The translations under genes and the position numbers were made by a program. From JACVRW01 sp963819115 (lineage in GTDB: Bacteria; Actinomycetota; Thermoleophilia; Solirubrobacterales; Thermoleophilaceae), in contig CAWFUR010000011.1 in assembly GCA_963819115.1 (NCBI GenBank), positions 434,001 to 498,000 of the forward strand: 64,000 nucleotides of DNA. Direction: 5' to 3'. Below are positions 48,802 to 57,786 of the stretch, one piece after another. The notes under the pieces are model-generated. The model did no database searches and was not told the DNA's origin. It saw only the letters and a list, made by a program, of their open reading frames with translations. The stretch's first letter is position 1, and each line of letters starts with the position of its first letter.

Positions 48802-50021
48802 GACCAGGCGTCCCAGGACTTCAGTGAGGGCAGCGGGTCGAAGGGCCTGCCGCCGTCGTACCAGCCCGGGCCGCCCCACATCTCGAAGTGGAGGTGGCAG
48901 GCCGTGGCGTTGCCCGTCTGGCCCACCGAGCCCACTCGCTGCCCGGTGTACACGCGGTCGCCCTCCGCGAACGGCGAGGGCTCGGCCAGGTGCATGTAGA
49001 CGTAGTCCCGGCTCGTTCCCGCGCCGTCGATCACGATGTAGTTGCCGGCGGCGGCGTGGTACTGCTTGAACTTGATCCTCCCGCCCCTCGCGGCCACGAG
49101 CGGGGTGCCGCAGCGGGCGAACACGTCCTGGCCCTGATGGGAGTGCCCGGAGCGGCCGCTCCCGAAGTCCGCGTTCGAGCCGCCGAAGTTGTGGCGTCCA
49201 CGGACGGGGAACATGTTGTCGTAGAGGTCGAACGCGTCGCGCTCGTAGCTGCCCGCCTTCGCGCTCCGGACCTCGGTGCCGTCGGCTTCCTCCGTGGTGA
49301 GCCGGAAGGAGTACCGCCCGGGCTTGGCGCCCGCACTGCCGATTCGCCCGTCCCAGGAAACGCGCTCCACGTGTCCCGGCATTGCGGCGGGGTGCCAGGT
49401 CCTGACCGCCGCGCCGTCGCTCGCGCGCATCAGCTCCACCGCCACCGCGGCGGGAACCGCGCCCGAGACCCGGAACGAGAACGTCACGGCCCGCTTGGCC
49501 CCGACGTATGCCTTGGTGCGGCTCGTGCCGGTTTCGACCGAGGGCGTGCCGGTGGCGCCGAGCGCAAGCGGCATGGGCACGGGGGTGAGCTTCGTGCTCG
49601 GCTCTGGAGGCGGGGCGGGGAGGATCGCGATCGGACGCGTGTCGGGCGAGCGCACGGTGCCGGTGGACACGGTGATCGGCCCGGTCACGGCGCCGATCGG
49701 GACCTTGGCGCTGATGCGCGTCGATCCGCTGGGGCGCACCTGCGTCGAGGTGTCGTCGCCGCGCCCGTAGCTGCCGCGGAACACCACCTTCACCACGCCG
49801 CCGAGGTCGTGGCCGCTGATCCGGATCGTGCTGCCGCCCTGGGCGCGATGCCGCGAGGCGCAGACTCGTACACAAGCCACCTTCGTGATCCCCGGCTTGG
49901 CCACGAACACAGCGCCGCCCGTGCCCCCGCCGCTCTGGGCCGCCGCCACCGGAGCCAGCGCGAGCGCGCAGGTTCCCGCGGCTGCTGCTGCGCGTCCCGC
50001 AAGAATGCGGCTATCGGACAA
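48798..50021 (-). CDS. Secreted M23-family peptidase
   Basis: A 407-residue protein from TTG 50021, preceded by GAGAGG. Signal peptide ~1-28 (ILAGRAAAAAGTCALALAPVAAA). The middle (~60-240) shows an IPT/TIG-like segment and a repeat with SFRVSGAVPAAVAVELMR. The C-terminal M23 domain (~275-400) contains HSHQGQDVFARCGTP, YVYMHLAEPSPF and CHLHFEMWGG: zinc ligands and catalytic His of a peptidoglycan endopeptidase. Its 5' leader carries a c-di-AMP riboswitch, fitting control of cell-wall lysis. Confidence 0.9.
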   Translation of the reverse strand: MSDSRILAGRAAAAAGTCALALAPVAAAQSGGGTGGAVFVAKPGITKVACVRVCASRHRAQGGSTIRISGHDLGGVVKVVFRGSYGRGDDTSTQVRPSGSTRISAKVPIGAVTGPITVSTGTVRSPDTRPIAILPAPPPEPSTKLTPVPMPLALGATGTPSVETGTSRTKAYVGAKRAVTFSFRVSGAVPAAVAVELMRASDGAAVRTWHPAAMPGHVERVSWDGRIGSAGAKPGRYSFRLTTEEADGTEVRSAKAGSYERDAFDLYDNMFPVRGRHNFGGSNADFGSGRSGHSHQGQDVFARCGTPLVAARGGRIKFKQYHAAAGNYIVIDGAGTSRDYVYMHLAEPSPFAEGDRVYTGQRVGSVGQTGNATACHLHFEMWGGPGWYDGGRPFDPLPSLKSWDAWS

Positions 50022-50039
50022 CTCGTCGGCCTCTCTCGG

Positions 50040-50200
50040 TTGGCCTACGGGGTTAGCTGACGGGCTCGCGACACTGGCCGCTACGGCCGGGGCAATCCGG
50101 CCGATTCGCCCCTTCGGACACCTGTTTCAAGGCGGTCCGAATGGTTCCCCCGCTCCCGCTGACGGTCTGAGTTTCGCCCCGGGATTCGGCAGGCTCTGAA
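50040..50200 (-). promoter_or_regulatory. Cyclic-di-AMP riboswitch (ydaO/yuaA type) before M23 gene
   Basis: On the minus strand the leader shows GGGGGAACCATTCGG, then GGGGCGAATCGG, and GTCAGCTAACCCCGTAGGC (50061-50043), all conserved blocks of the ydaO/yuaA c-di-AMP aptamer in the right order. The last block lies close to the peptidase start. In actinobacteria this riboswitch commonly controls Rpf and M23-type hydrolases. Exact 5' and 3' limits are approximate. Confidence 0.85.
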
Positions 50201-50307
50201 TCGGCGCGGCAGTATATCCGCGGCCCCGGCCTGTCGCAGGCACCTGGCGTGTGCCACACTTCGGCCCGGTCGGCGCCGCTTCTGCGTGCGCGGACACCTC
50301 CGCTTCA

Positions 50308-50742
50308 ATGAAGACGTACGTCGCGACACCTGCTTCCCGCGAGCGAAACTGGCTCGTGGTCGATGCCACCGGGCAGACGCTCGGGCGGTTGGCCACGCAG
50401 ATCGCGGACACCCTGCGGGGCAAGCGCAAGCCCGAGTACACCCCGCACTGCGACACGGGCGACTTCGTGATCGTGGTGAACGCCGAGCGCATCTCGGTGA
50501 CCGGTCGCAAGCGCGAGCAGAAGCGCTACTACCGGCATTCCGGCTACCCGGGCGGGCTTCGCAGCCGCACGCTCGCGGAGATGCTCGAGCGCAGGCCCGA
50601 GGAGGTAATCCGCCACGCGGTCAAGGGGATGCTTCCCCGCAACCGCCTCGGCCGTGCCCAGCTGCGCAAGCTCAAGGTCTACGCGGGGCCCGACCATCCT
50701 CACGCGGCCCAGACGCCGGATCAGATGGAGGTGAACGCGTGA
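50308..50742 (+). CDS. rplM: 50S ribosomal protein L13
   Basis: A 144-residue protein. RNWLVVDATGQTLGRLATQIAD, TGDFVIVVNAERISVTGRK, YRHSGYPGGLRSRTLAEML and HAVKGMLPRNRLGRAQLRKL are L13 hallmarks. ATG 50308 chosen because the core starts there. It overlaps the S9 gene by 4 nt. The divergent leader of the M23 gene occupies the 286-bp gap upstream. Confidence 0.96.
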   Translation: MKTYVATPASRERNWLVVDATGQTLGRLATQIADTLRGKRKPEYTPHCDTGDFVIVVNAERISVTGRKREQKRYYRHSGYPGGLRSRTLAEMLERRPEEVIRHAVKGMLPRNRLGRAQLRKLKVYAGPDHPHAAQTPDQMEVNA

Positions 50743-51605
50743 CCCCCGAGGAACGCGACGACGCGGCCAACGAGCCCGAGGAGAACGAGACCCCGGAGGC
50801 CGGCGCGGACGCCCCGGAGCCCGAGGCGCCCGCCGAGGAGGGCGAGGGCGCCGCTCCGGACGAGGAGACTTCGCAGGACGAGGACACGCCGGCCGAGGAG
50901 CCCGTGGCCGAGGCCGAGGAGCCCGCGGCTGAGGAGGAGCCTGCCGCCGAGGCCGAGGAGCCCGCCGCTGAGGCCGAGGAGCCCGCAGCCCGCGAGCGCC
51001 CCCAGCGTGCCGGCGCGGCTGAGGAGGGTGGTGCCAAGGAGGAGGTCATTCCGGGCGCCCACCTCGAGCCCGACCTCGTGCTCGAGGAGCAGCAGCGGCC
51101 GCAGAGCGAGTTCGGCGAGTACGGCGAGACCGAGGATGGCGGCGAGGAGGGCGAGGGCGAGCCCGCTGGCGACGCCGAGGCCGCGCCCGTGGCGCACACG
51201 CCGCTCGACCTGGCCGCGGACGCCCGCTATTCGGCCACCGGCAAGCGCAAGCGTGCCGTGGCCCGCGTGATCCTGCGTCCGGGCGACGGCGACTACAAGG
51301 TCAACAAGCGCGACCTCGACGAGTACTTCCCGCGCGTGCGCCTCCAGCGGATGGCGCGCCAGCCGCTCGATGCCGCCGGCTACGAGGGCCGCATGGACGT
51401 GGTGGCCCGCATCCACGGCGGCGGCACCGCCGCCCAGGCCACCGCGCTGCGCCACGGGATCGCCCGTGCGCTGGTGGAGGCCGATCCCGCGCTGCGCGGC
51501 GAGCTCAAGCGCCGCGGGTACCTCACGCGCGATCCGCGCGTGAAGGAGCGCAAGAAGGCCGGGCTCAAGAAGGCCCGCAAGCGGCCGCAGTTCTCCAAGC
51601 GCTAG
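50739..51605 (+). CDS. rpsI: 30S ribosomal protein S9 with long acidic N-terminal extension
   Basis: A 288-residue protein from GTG 50739 overlapping rplM by 4 nt. The last ~130 residues are S9: ARYSATGKRKRAVARVILRP, NKRDLDEYFPRVRLQRM, VARIHGGGTAAQATALRHGI, RALVEADPALRGELKRRGYL and the Arg-rich KKARKRPQFSKR tail. The first ~160 residues are Glu/Ala/Pro-rich with EEPAAEAEEPAAEAEEPAA repeats, then VIPGAHLEPDLVLEEQQRPQ. S9 proteins are usually ~130-170 residues, so the extension is unusual. An internal start would need codons near 51220, where none has a clear ribosome-binding site. Confidence 0.9.
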   Translation: MTPEERDDAANEPEENETPEAGADAPEPEAPAEEGEGAAPDEETSQDEDTPAEEPVAEAEEPAAEEEPAAEAEEPAAEAEEPAARERPQRAGAAEEGGAKEEVIPGAHLEPDLVLEEQQRPQSEFGEYGETEDGGEEGEGEPAGDAEAAPVAHTPLDLAADARYSATGKRKRAVARVILRPGDGDYKVNKRDLDEYFPRVRLQRMARQPLDAAGYEGRMDVVARIHGGGTAAQATALRHGIARALVEADPALRGELKRRGYLTRDPRVKERKKAGLKKARKRPQFSKR

Positions 51606-51612
51606 CGCGCTC

Positions 51613-52926
51613 GTGGCGCTGTTCGGCACGGATGGCGTCCGCGGGGTCGCCGGCGAGTTTCTGACGGCCGAACTGGCCACCGCGCTGGGCGCGGCGGCCA
51701 CGTCGATCTCCCCCTCGGAGGCGCCGCAGGTCCTGATCGTCCGCGACACGCGCGAGTCCGGCGAGATGCTGGAGGCCGCCCTGGCCGCCGGCGTGGCCGC
51801 CGCGGGGGGCCACGCGCTTCTCGGCGGAGTGCTGCCGACCCCCGGCGCTGCCCTGCTCGTACGCCGCTACGGGCTGGACCTCGCCGCCGTGGTGTCGGCA
51901 TCCCACAACCCGTACGCCGACAACGGAATCAAGTTCTTCGGCCCCGAGGGCACGAAGCTCGCGGACGAGAGCGAGCAGCGGGTTGAGGCGCTGGTGAACG
52001 GCGGGGAGCGGCCGCCGGCCGAGATCGGCCGGGTCCGCGACCTCCACGGCGCCGCGGGGGACTACGTGCGCGAGCTCGAGTCCCGCTTCGGGCACCTTGA
52101 CCTCGCGGGCCGGCGCATCCTGCTGGATTGCGCGAACGGCGCCACGCACCGCGTGGCCCCCGAGATCTTCCGCCGGCTCGGCGCCGAGATCGAGCTCACC
52201 GCAGTGGATCCGGACGGCCGCAACATCAATCACGAATGCGGCTCCACGTACGTGAGTCACCTGGCCGAGCGGGTCAGGGCCGGGGGACACGAGGTGGGCT
52301 TCGCGTTCGATGGCGACGGGGACCGCGTCCTGGCCGTGGACCGCAACGGCGACGTGGTGGACGGCGACGAGATCATGGCGCTGGTGGCCCTCCACCTGCG
52401 TGCGCAGGACCGGCTGCCCGGCGACGGCGTGGCCGTGACGGTGATGACCAACTACGGCTTCCACCGGGCAATGTCCGCGGCCGGCATCGAGGTGGCCACC
52501 ACCCAGGTGGGCGACCGCAACGTGCTGGAGGAGCTGCTTCGCCGGGGATGGTCCTTCGGCGGCGAGCAGTCCGGGCACATCATCGACACCGGGTTCGTGC
52601 CCGCCGGGGACGGCACCGCCGCCGCCCTGCTCACGCTCGAGGCGCTGGACGGCTCCGACCTTGCCGACCGCCACGCGATGGAGAAGCTTCCGCAGCGGCT
52701 GGTGAACGTCCGCGTGCGCGACCGGGGGGCGCTGGAGGGGGCGGATGAGATCTGGGAGGCGGTGAGGCGGGAGCAGGAGGCTCTCGAGGGCCGCGGGCGG
52801 GTGCTGATCCGGCCCTCGGGCACTGAGCCGCTGGTGCGCGTGATGGTGGAGGCGCCCGACGAGGCGGAGTGCCAGGAGATATGCGACCGCCTGGTCTCAC
52901 TGGTCGAAGGTCGGCTGGGCTCCTAG
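51613..52926 (+). CDS. glmM: Phosphoglucosamine mutase
   Basis: A 437-residue enzyme of the hexosamine pathway, making GlcN-1-P for UDP-GlcNAc. FGTDGVRGVAGEFLT opens the protein; VSASHNPYADNGIKFF holds the phospho-Ser; DGDGDRVLAVDRNGDVVDGD is the metal site; GGEQSGHIID and RPSGTEPLVRVMVEA bind the sugar. GTG start. It is 7 bp after rpsI and precedes glmS after 66 bp, a functional pair. Confidence 0.95.
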   Translation: MALFGTDGVRGVAGEFLTAELATALGAAATSISPSEAPQVLIVRDTRESGEMLEAALAAGVAAAGGHALLGGVLPTPGAALLVRRYGLDLAAVVSASHNPYADNGIKFFGPEGTKLADESEQRVEALVNGGERPPAEIGRVRDLHGAAGDYVRELESRFGHLDLAGRRILLDCANGATHRVAPEIFRRLGAEIELTAVDPDGRNINHECGSTYVSHLAERVRAGGHEVGFAFDGDGDRVLAVDRNGDVVDGDEIMALVALHLRAQDRLPGDGVAVTVMTNYGFHRAMSAAGIEVATTQVGDRNVLEELLRRGWSFGGEQSGHIIDTGFVPAGDGTAAALLTLEALDGSDLADRHAMEKLPQRLVNVRVRDRGALEGADEIWEAVRREQEALEGRGRVLIRPSGTEPLVRVMVEAPDEAECQEICDRLVSLVEGRLGS

Positions 52927-52992
52927 ACCATCGGCGCAGGCATTCTTTCGAGAGTGGCCGGGTCAGCAGACGTGCATTAGTCTCGAAGTCTC

Positions 52993-54825
52993 GTGTGCGG
53001 CATCATCGGTTACGTCGGACCGCGCGAGTGCCGCGACCTGCTTCTTGAAGGACTGCAGCGTCTCGAGTACCGCGGTTACGACTCAGCAGGACTTTCCCTG
53101 GTCACCAACGGGTCGATCGGCTCGGTGCATGCCGTGGGCAACCTTCAGCACCTTCGCGACGAGGTTGTGGCCCGGAACGGCCACCTGCGCGGGTCCACCG
53201 GCATCGGCCACACGCGCTGGGCCACTCACGGCCGTGTGACCAAGGCCAACGCCCACCCGCACTCGGACAACTCCGAGCGCGTGCACATCGTGCTCAACGG
53301 GATCGTGGAGAACTGGACCGATCTCCGCGAGCAGCTCGGCCACGACGGCGCCACCTTCACCTCCGAGACCGACGCCGAGGTGGTGGCCCACCTGGTGGCG
53401 CATCACTTCGACGGCGACCTCACGGACGCCGTTCGCCGCGCCTACAACGACCTCAGCGGCCACTACGCGTTCGTGGCGATGTCCGCCGACGAGCCGGGCG
53501 TGCTGGTCGGAGCCCGCAAGGAATGCCCGCTCGTGGTCGGCGTCGGCGAGGGCGAGGGCTTCATCGCCTCCGCCATTCCCGCCTTCCTGGCCCAGACCCG
53601 CCGGGTGATGATGGTCGAGAACGGCGAGATCGTGAGCGTGACCCCCGAGGGCACCACCTTCATCAACGCCGGCGGCGCGACCGTGGAGCGTTCCATCGAC
53701 GAGGTCGACTGGGACGAGGAAGAGGCTGAGAAGAACGGGTATGACACGTTCATGCTCAAGGAGATCCACGAGCAGCCCGACGCCGTGGCCGAGACGGTGG
53801 CCGACCGCGTCACCGGCGATCACGTGGACCTCGGCGACATCGGGATCTCGGACGACGAGCTGAAGGACATCCGCCGCGTGATCGTGGTGGCCTGCGGCAC
53901 CTCGTACCACGCGGGCCTGATCGGCCGCTACGCCATCGAGGCCTGGGGCCGGCTCCACGTGGAGATCGACATCGCCTCCGAATTCCGTTACCGCAACCCC
54001 GTGCTCGACGAGCACGACCTGGTGGTGGGCATCTCCCAGTCCGGCGAGACCGCCGACACGCTGGCCGCGATGCGCCTGGCGCGCGAGCGCGGCTCGAAGG
54101 TGCTCGCCGTGACCAACGTGATGGGCAGCCAGGCCACCCGTGACGCCGACGGCGTGATCTTCACCCGCGCCGGCCTCGAGATCGGCGTGGCGGCCACCAA
54201 GACCTTCGTCTCGCAGGTGGCGGTGATGTACCTGCTGGCGCTCAAGCTCGCGCAGGTGCGCGGAACGCTCGAGCCCGAGGTGCGCACCCACCTCTGCCAC
54301 GAGCTGCGCGAGCTTCCGCACCGCATCACCGAGCTCCTCGAGCAGGTGGACGAGCCCGTCCGCCGGATCGCGAATCACTGGAAGGACGCCGGCTTCTTCC
54401 TCTATCTCGGACGGCACATCGGCCTGCCCGTGTGCCTCGAGGGTGCGCTGAAGCTCAAGGAGATCTCCTACATCCCGACCGACGCCTACGCGGCGGGCGA
54501 GATGAAGCACGGCCCGATCGCCCTGCTCGATGAGGCCACTCCGGTGGTGTGCGTGGCCACGGACTCGCCCGTGCTGGACAAGGTGATGTCGAACATCGCC
54601 GAGGTCCGGGCGCGCGGCGCGCACGTGGTGGCGGTGGCCACGGCGGGCAACGAGCGCATCAAGGGCCTGGTGGAGGAGGTCGTGGAGATTCCGGCCACCG
54701 ACTGGTTCCTCCAGCCGATCCTCGCCGTGATCCCGCTTCAGCTGCTGGCGTACCACATCGCAGTGGCGCGCGGTCTCAACGTGGACCAGCCGCGCAACCT
54801 CGCAAAGACCGTCACCGTCGAGTGA
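52993..54825 (+). CDS. glmS: Glucosamine-6-phosphate synthase (isomerising)
   Basis: A 610-residue enzyme. The catalytic Cys follows Met (MCGIIGYVG), then RLEYRGYDSAG and HTRWATHGRVTKANAHPH (glutaminase). Two SIS domains follow: CGTSYHAGLIGRYAIE and ISQSGETADTLAAM, then SYIPTDAYAAGEMKHGP in the second. C-terminus NLAKTVTVE is canonical. It makes GlcN-6-P from Fru-6-P and glutamine. GTG start; GTGA overlap with acpS. Confidence 0.96.
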   Translation: MCGIIGYVGPRECRDLLLEGLQRLEYRGYDSAGLSLVTNGSIGSVHAVGNLQHLRDEVVARNGHLRGSTGIGHTRWATHGRVTKANAHPHSDNSERVHIVLNGIVENWTDLREQLGHDGATFTSETDAEVVAHLVAHHFDGDLTDAVRRAYNDLSGHYAFVAMSADEPGVLVGARKECPLVVGVGEGEGFIASAIPAFLAQTRRVMMVENGEIVSVTPEGTTFINAGGATVERSIDEVDWDEEEAEKNGYDTFMLKEIHEQPDAVAETVADRVTGDHVDLGDIGISDDELKDIRRVIVVACGTSYHAGLIGRYAIEAWGRLHVEIDIASEFRYRNPVLDEHDLVVGISQSGETADTLAAMRLARERGSKVLAVTNVMGSQATRDADGVIFTRAGLEIGVAATKTFVSQVAVMYLLALKLAQVRGTLEPEVRTHLCHELRELPHRITELLEQVDEPVRRIANHWKDAGFFLYLGRHIGLPVCLEGALKLKEISYIPTDAYAAGEMKHGPIALLDEATPVVCVATDSPVLDKVMSNIAEVRARGAHVVAVATAGNERIKGLVEEVVEIPATDWFLQPILAVIPLQLLAYHIAVARGLNVDQPRNLAKTVTVE

Positions 54826-55175
54826 CGGGAGTCGGTCTCGACCTCCTCGAGGTCGAGCGCCTGGAGCGGGCACTCGAGCGCCGCCCGCGCCTGGCAGGTC
54901 GTCTCTTCTCCGAGGAGGAGCTCTCGTACGCGGGTGCCAAGAGCCGCCCGGCGATGCACCTGGCCGCGCGCTTCTGCGCGAAGGAGGCGGTGGCCAAGGC
55001 CCTGGGCCTGACGGCGTGGAGCTTTCGCGAGGTGGAGGTGGTGTCCGGCGATGGCCCGCCGAGCGTCCGGCTGAGCGGCCGGGCGGCGGCGCGCGCGGAG
55101 GAGCTGGGGGTGGAGGCGTCGGTCTCCCTGACCCACACGCACGCGCTGGCGGGCGCGGTGGCGCTCCTGCGGTGA
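54822..55175 (+). CDS. acpS: Holo-[acyl-carrier-protein] synthase
   Basis: A 117-residue enzyme that adds phosphopantetheine to ACP. GVGLDLLEVERLERALERRP, RLFSEEELSYAGAK, HLAARFCAKEAVAKALG and SLTHTHALAGAVALL are AcpS motifs (Asp7-like and Glu in KEA). GTG 54822 overlaps the glmS stop; its own stop overlaps the next gene, so the three are coupled. Length is normal. Confidence 0.94.
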   Translation: MTGVGLDLLEVERLERALERRPRLAGRLFSEEELSYAGAKSRPAMHLAARFCAKEAVAKALGLTAWSFREVEVVSGDGPPSVRLSGRAAARAEELGVEASVSLTHTHALAGAVALLR

Positions 55176-56689
55176 GCTCGCTTCCCGACTGGCTGGACCC
55201 GCTGTTCGAGGCGAGCGAGATGCGCGCCGTGGACGAGTGGGCAATCGAGCGGGCCGGAGTGCCGTCACTGGACCTGATGGAGCGAGCCGGAGCGGGCCTT
55301 GCCCGGATCACGGCGGACGCCGCGGGCCACGGGCCGGTCTGCGTGGTGGTGGGCAAGGGCAACAACGGCGGCGACGGGCTGGTGGCCGCCCGGTTGCTGC
55401 GCGAGGACGGCCATACGGTCCGCGTGCTCGCCATCGCCCCGACCGACGAGCTGCGTGGCGACGCGGCCACGAACCTCGAGCGCCTGCCGGGTGCTCCGCC
55501 GGAGGCCTGGGATCCGGCCGCCCTGAAGGGGGCCGGCGTGGTGGTGGACGCGCTCCTGGGCACCGGATTCGAGGGCGAGCCGCGCGAGCCGGTGGCGAGC
55601 GCGATCGCCGCGATCAACGCCCAGCCCGCGCCGGTGGTGGCGTGCGACGTGCCATCGGGCGTGAACGCCACCACGGGCGAGGTCGAGGCCGGCGCCGTGC
55701 GCGCCGCCGTGACCGCGACCTTCCACGGGCCGAAGGTGGGGCTCTGGGTGGAGCCGGGCAGGCGGCACGCCGGCCTGGTGGAGGTCGTGGAGATCGGGGT
55801 GCCGAGGGGCGCGCCGGCTCCGGAGCGGGCAGGGCTCATATCCGAGCGCGTGCTCTCGCTCTACCCCCACCGCTTGCGCAACGGCTCGAAGTTCGACTCC
55901 GGCGTGGTGGTGGTCGCGGGCGGGTCGGCTGGGCTCACCGGCGCACCCACCATGGCCGCGCGGTCGGCGCAGCGCGCGGGCGCCGGCTACGTGCAGGTGG
56001 CGGTGCCCGCCTCGGTCCGGCAGGTCGTGGAGCTTCGCCTGCTTGAGCAGATGACACACGCCCTGCCCGACGCGGACGGTGGGCACACGGCCGCCGGCGC
56101 CGACGACCTCGCGGAGCTGGCCGAACGCGCCGGCGCGGTGGTCCTGGGCCCCGGTCTGGGCCGGTCTGGGGGCGCCGTGGCCTTTGCCCGCCGGGCCGCG
56201 GCAGAGGTGCCCGCCCCGCTGCTCGTGGACGCCGACGGGCTGAACGCGCACGCCGGCGCGCTGGCCGGCATCGCGGGACGCGATGCGCCGACGGTGCTCA
56301 CGCCGCACTCGGCGGAGATGGGGCGCCTGATCGGCACCAGCCCCGAGGAGGTGGACCGGCGGCGGCTGGACAGCGCCCGGCGGGCCGCGGAGGAGAGCGG
56401 CGCCGTGGTGCTCCTCAAGGGGGACGACACCATCGTGGCCGAGCCAGGGGGCCGGGTGGCGATCAGTCCCGGCGCCAGTCCGGCGCTGGCCACCGCGGGC
56501 ACGGGCGACGTGCTGTCCGGGCTCATCGGCGCCCTGCTGGCCAAGCGCCTCGATCCCTTCGAGGCCGCGTGTCTCGGTGCGCTTGCCCACGGCCTCGCCG
56601 GCCGGGCGGCCGCCGGCCGCCTGGGGGCCGATCACGTGATGGCGGGCGACGTGATCGACTCGCTGCCCCAGGGCCTGACGCTCCGATAG
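55172..56689 (+). CDS. nnr: Bifunctional NAD(P)H-hydrate repair enzyme
   Basis: A 505-residue fusion. The N-terminal epimerase domain (~1-220) has MRAVDEWAIERAGVPSLDLM, VVVGKGNNGGDGLVAARLL, VDALLGTGFEGEPREPV and ACDVPSGVNATTGEV. The C-terminal ADP-dependent dehydratase domain (~225-505) has GVVVVAGGSAGLTGAPTMAA, LGPGLGRSGG, ADGLNAHA, LKGDDTIVAEPGG and ATAGTGDVLSGLIGALLA. It repairs hydrated NAD(P)H. GTG 55172 overlaps acpS. The alr gene follows after 11 bp. Confidence 0.95.
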   Translation: MSSLPDWLDPLFEASEMRAVDEWAIERAGVPSLDLMERAGAGLARITADAAGHGPVCVVVGKGNNGGDGLVAARLLREDGHTVRVLAIAPTDELRGDAATNLERLPGAPPEAWDPAALKGAGVVVDALLGTGFEGEPREPVASAIAAINAQPAPVVACDVPSGVNATTGEVEAGAVRAAVTATFHGPKVGLWVEPGRRHAGLVEVVEIGVPRGAPAPERAGLISERVLSLYPHRLRNGSKFDSGVVVVAGGSAGLTGAPTMAARSAQRAGAGYVQVAVPASVRQVVELRLLEQMTHALPDADGGHTAAGADDLAELAERAGAVVLGPGLGRSGGAVAFARRAAAEVPAPLLVDADGLNAHAGALAGIAGRDAPTVLTPHSAEMGRLIGTSPEEVDRRRLDSARRAAEESGAVVLLKGDDTIVAEPGGRVAISPGASPALATAGTGDVLSGLIGALLAKRLDPFEAACLGALAHGLAGRAAAGRLGADHVMAGDVIDSLPQGLTLR

Positions 56690-56700
56690 GGTCGCTCGCC

Positions 56701-57786
56701 GTGGCCGGTCTCGAGCGCGCCGTAGCTCGCATCAACGCCGGCGCAGTGGAGCGCAATTGCCGCCGGCTGCGTTCTGAGCTGGGAGCTGGAACGTCGCTGT
56801 GCGCGGTGGTCAAGGCGGACGGCTACGGGCACGGGTCCGTGCCGGCGGCCGAGGCCGCCCTCCGGGGCGGCGCCACCTGGCTGGCGGTGGCCACGGCGGC
56901 AGAGGCCGTCGAGCTGCGGGACCGGGGCGTGGCCGCTCCCGTGCTCGTCATGGGAGCCCTCACCCCGGCTGAGCTGCGCGCCGCGGTGGCCTCGGAAGCC
57001 GACGTGGTGGCCTGGACCCCGGAGCTGGCGTCGGCGGCACGGGCGCTCGAAGGGGCACGCATCCACGTGAAGCTCGACACCGGCATGGGAAGATTGGGGA
57101 CCAAGGACGTGGACCTGGCGAGGTCACTCTTGAGCGATGGCGCCGTGGGCCTCATGACCCACTTCGCCACCGCGGACGAGCCTGGCGACAAGCTGTTCCC
57201 GGAGCAGTTGCGGTGCTTCACCGAGTTCGCGGAGGAGGCCCGCGCGCAGCGCCCGGACCTGCTGGTCCACGCGGCAAACAGCGCGGCCACCCTGCGCGAG
57301 CCGGCGGCGCACTTCGACATGGTGCGCTGCGGCGTATCGATCTACGGCCTCGATCCCTTCCAGGGCGACCCGGCCGAGCGCGGTCTCGAGCCGGCGCTCG
57401 CGCTCGAGTCCTGGGTGGCGGCGGTACGGGACTTCGAGCCCGGCGACGGGGCGGGCTACGGGCGCACCTGGCGCGCGGAGGGCCCGACCGCGGTGGCCAC
57501 GGTGCCGATCGGGTACGGGGACGGCTGGCGGCGGGGGCTCTCGAACGACTGCGACGTGCTGATCCGGGGACGCCGGCACCCCGTGGTGGGCACCGTGAGC
57601 ATGGACAACGTGACCGTCGAGGTGGGCCGCGGGAGCGACGTTGAGGTGGGCGACACCGTGACGCTCATCGGGCGCCAGGGGGACGAGCGGATACTGGCCG
57701 AGGAGGTGGCGGTACGGCTCGGCACCATCAACTACGAGATCACCTGCGGCCTCTCGCGGCGGGTGCGGCGGCAGCCGGTCACGTGA
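56701..57786 (+). CDS. alr: Alanine racemase
   Basis: A 361-residue PLP enzyme producing D-Ala. LCAVVKADGYGHGSVPAAEA holds the PLP Lys, KLDTGMGRLGTKD and FDMVRCGVSIYGLDPFQGD follow; VSMDNVTVEVG holds the catalytic region and VARRLGTINYEITCG ends the C-terminal domain. GTG start. It lies with murI (34139) and the carboxypeptidase as wall-precursor genes. GTGA overlap with the following gene. Confidence 0.95.
   Translation: MAGLERAVARINAGAVERNCRRLRSELGAGTSLCAVVKADGYGHGSVPAAEAALRGGATWLAVATAAEAVELRDRGVAAPVLVMGALTPAELRAAVASEADVVAWTPELASAARALEGARIHVKLDTGMGRLGTKDVDLARSLLSDGAVGLMTHFATADEPGDKLFPEQLRCFTEFAEEARAQRPDLLVHAANSAATLREPAAHFDMVRCGVSIYGLDPFQGDPAERGLEPALALESWVAAVRDFEPGDGAGYGRTWRAEGPTAVATVPIGYGDGWRRGLSNDCDVLIRGRRHPVVGTVSMDNVTVEVGRGSDVEVGDTVTLIGRQGDERILAEEVAVRLGTINYEITCGLSRRVRRQPVT

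Noticed and set aside
53083..55839. 918-residue open frame on the minus strand opposite glmS and acpS
   Set aside because: Low-complexity shadow with no domain. The plus-strand glmS, acpS and nnr genes are unambiguous.
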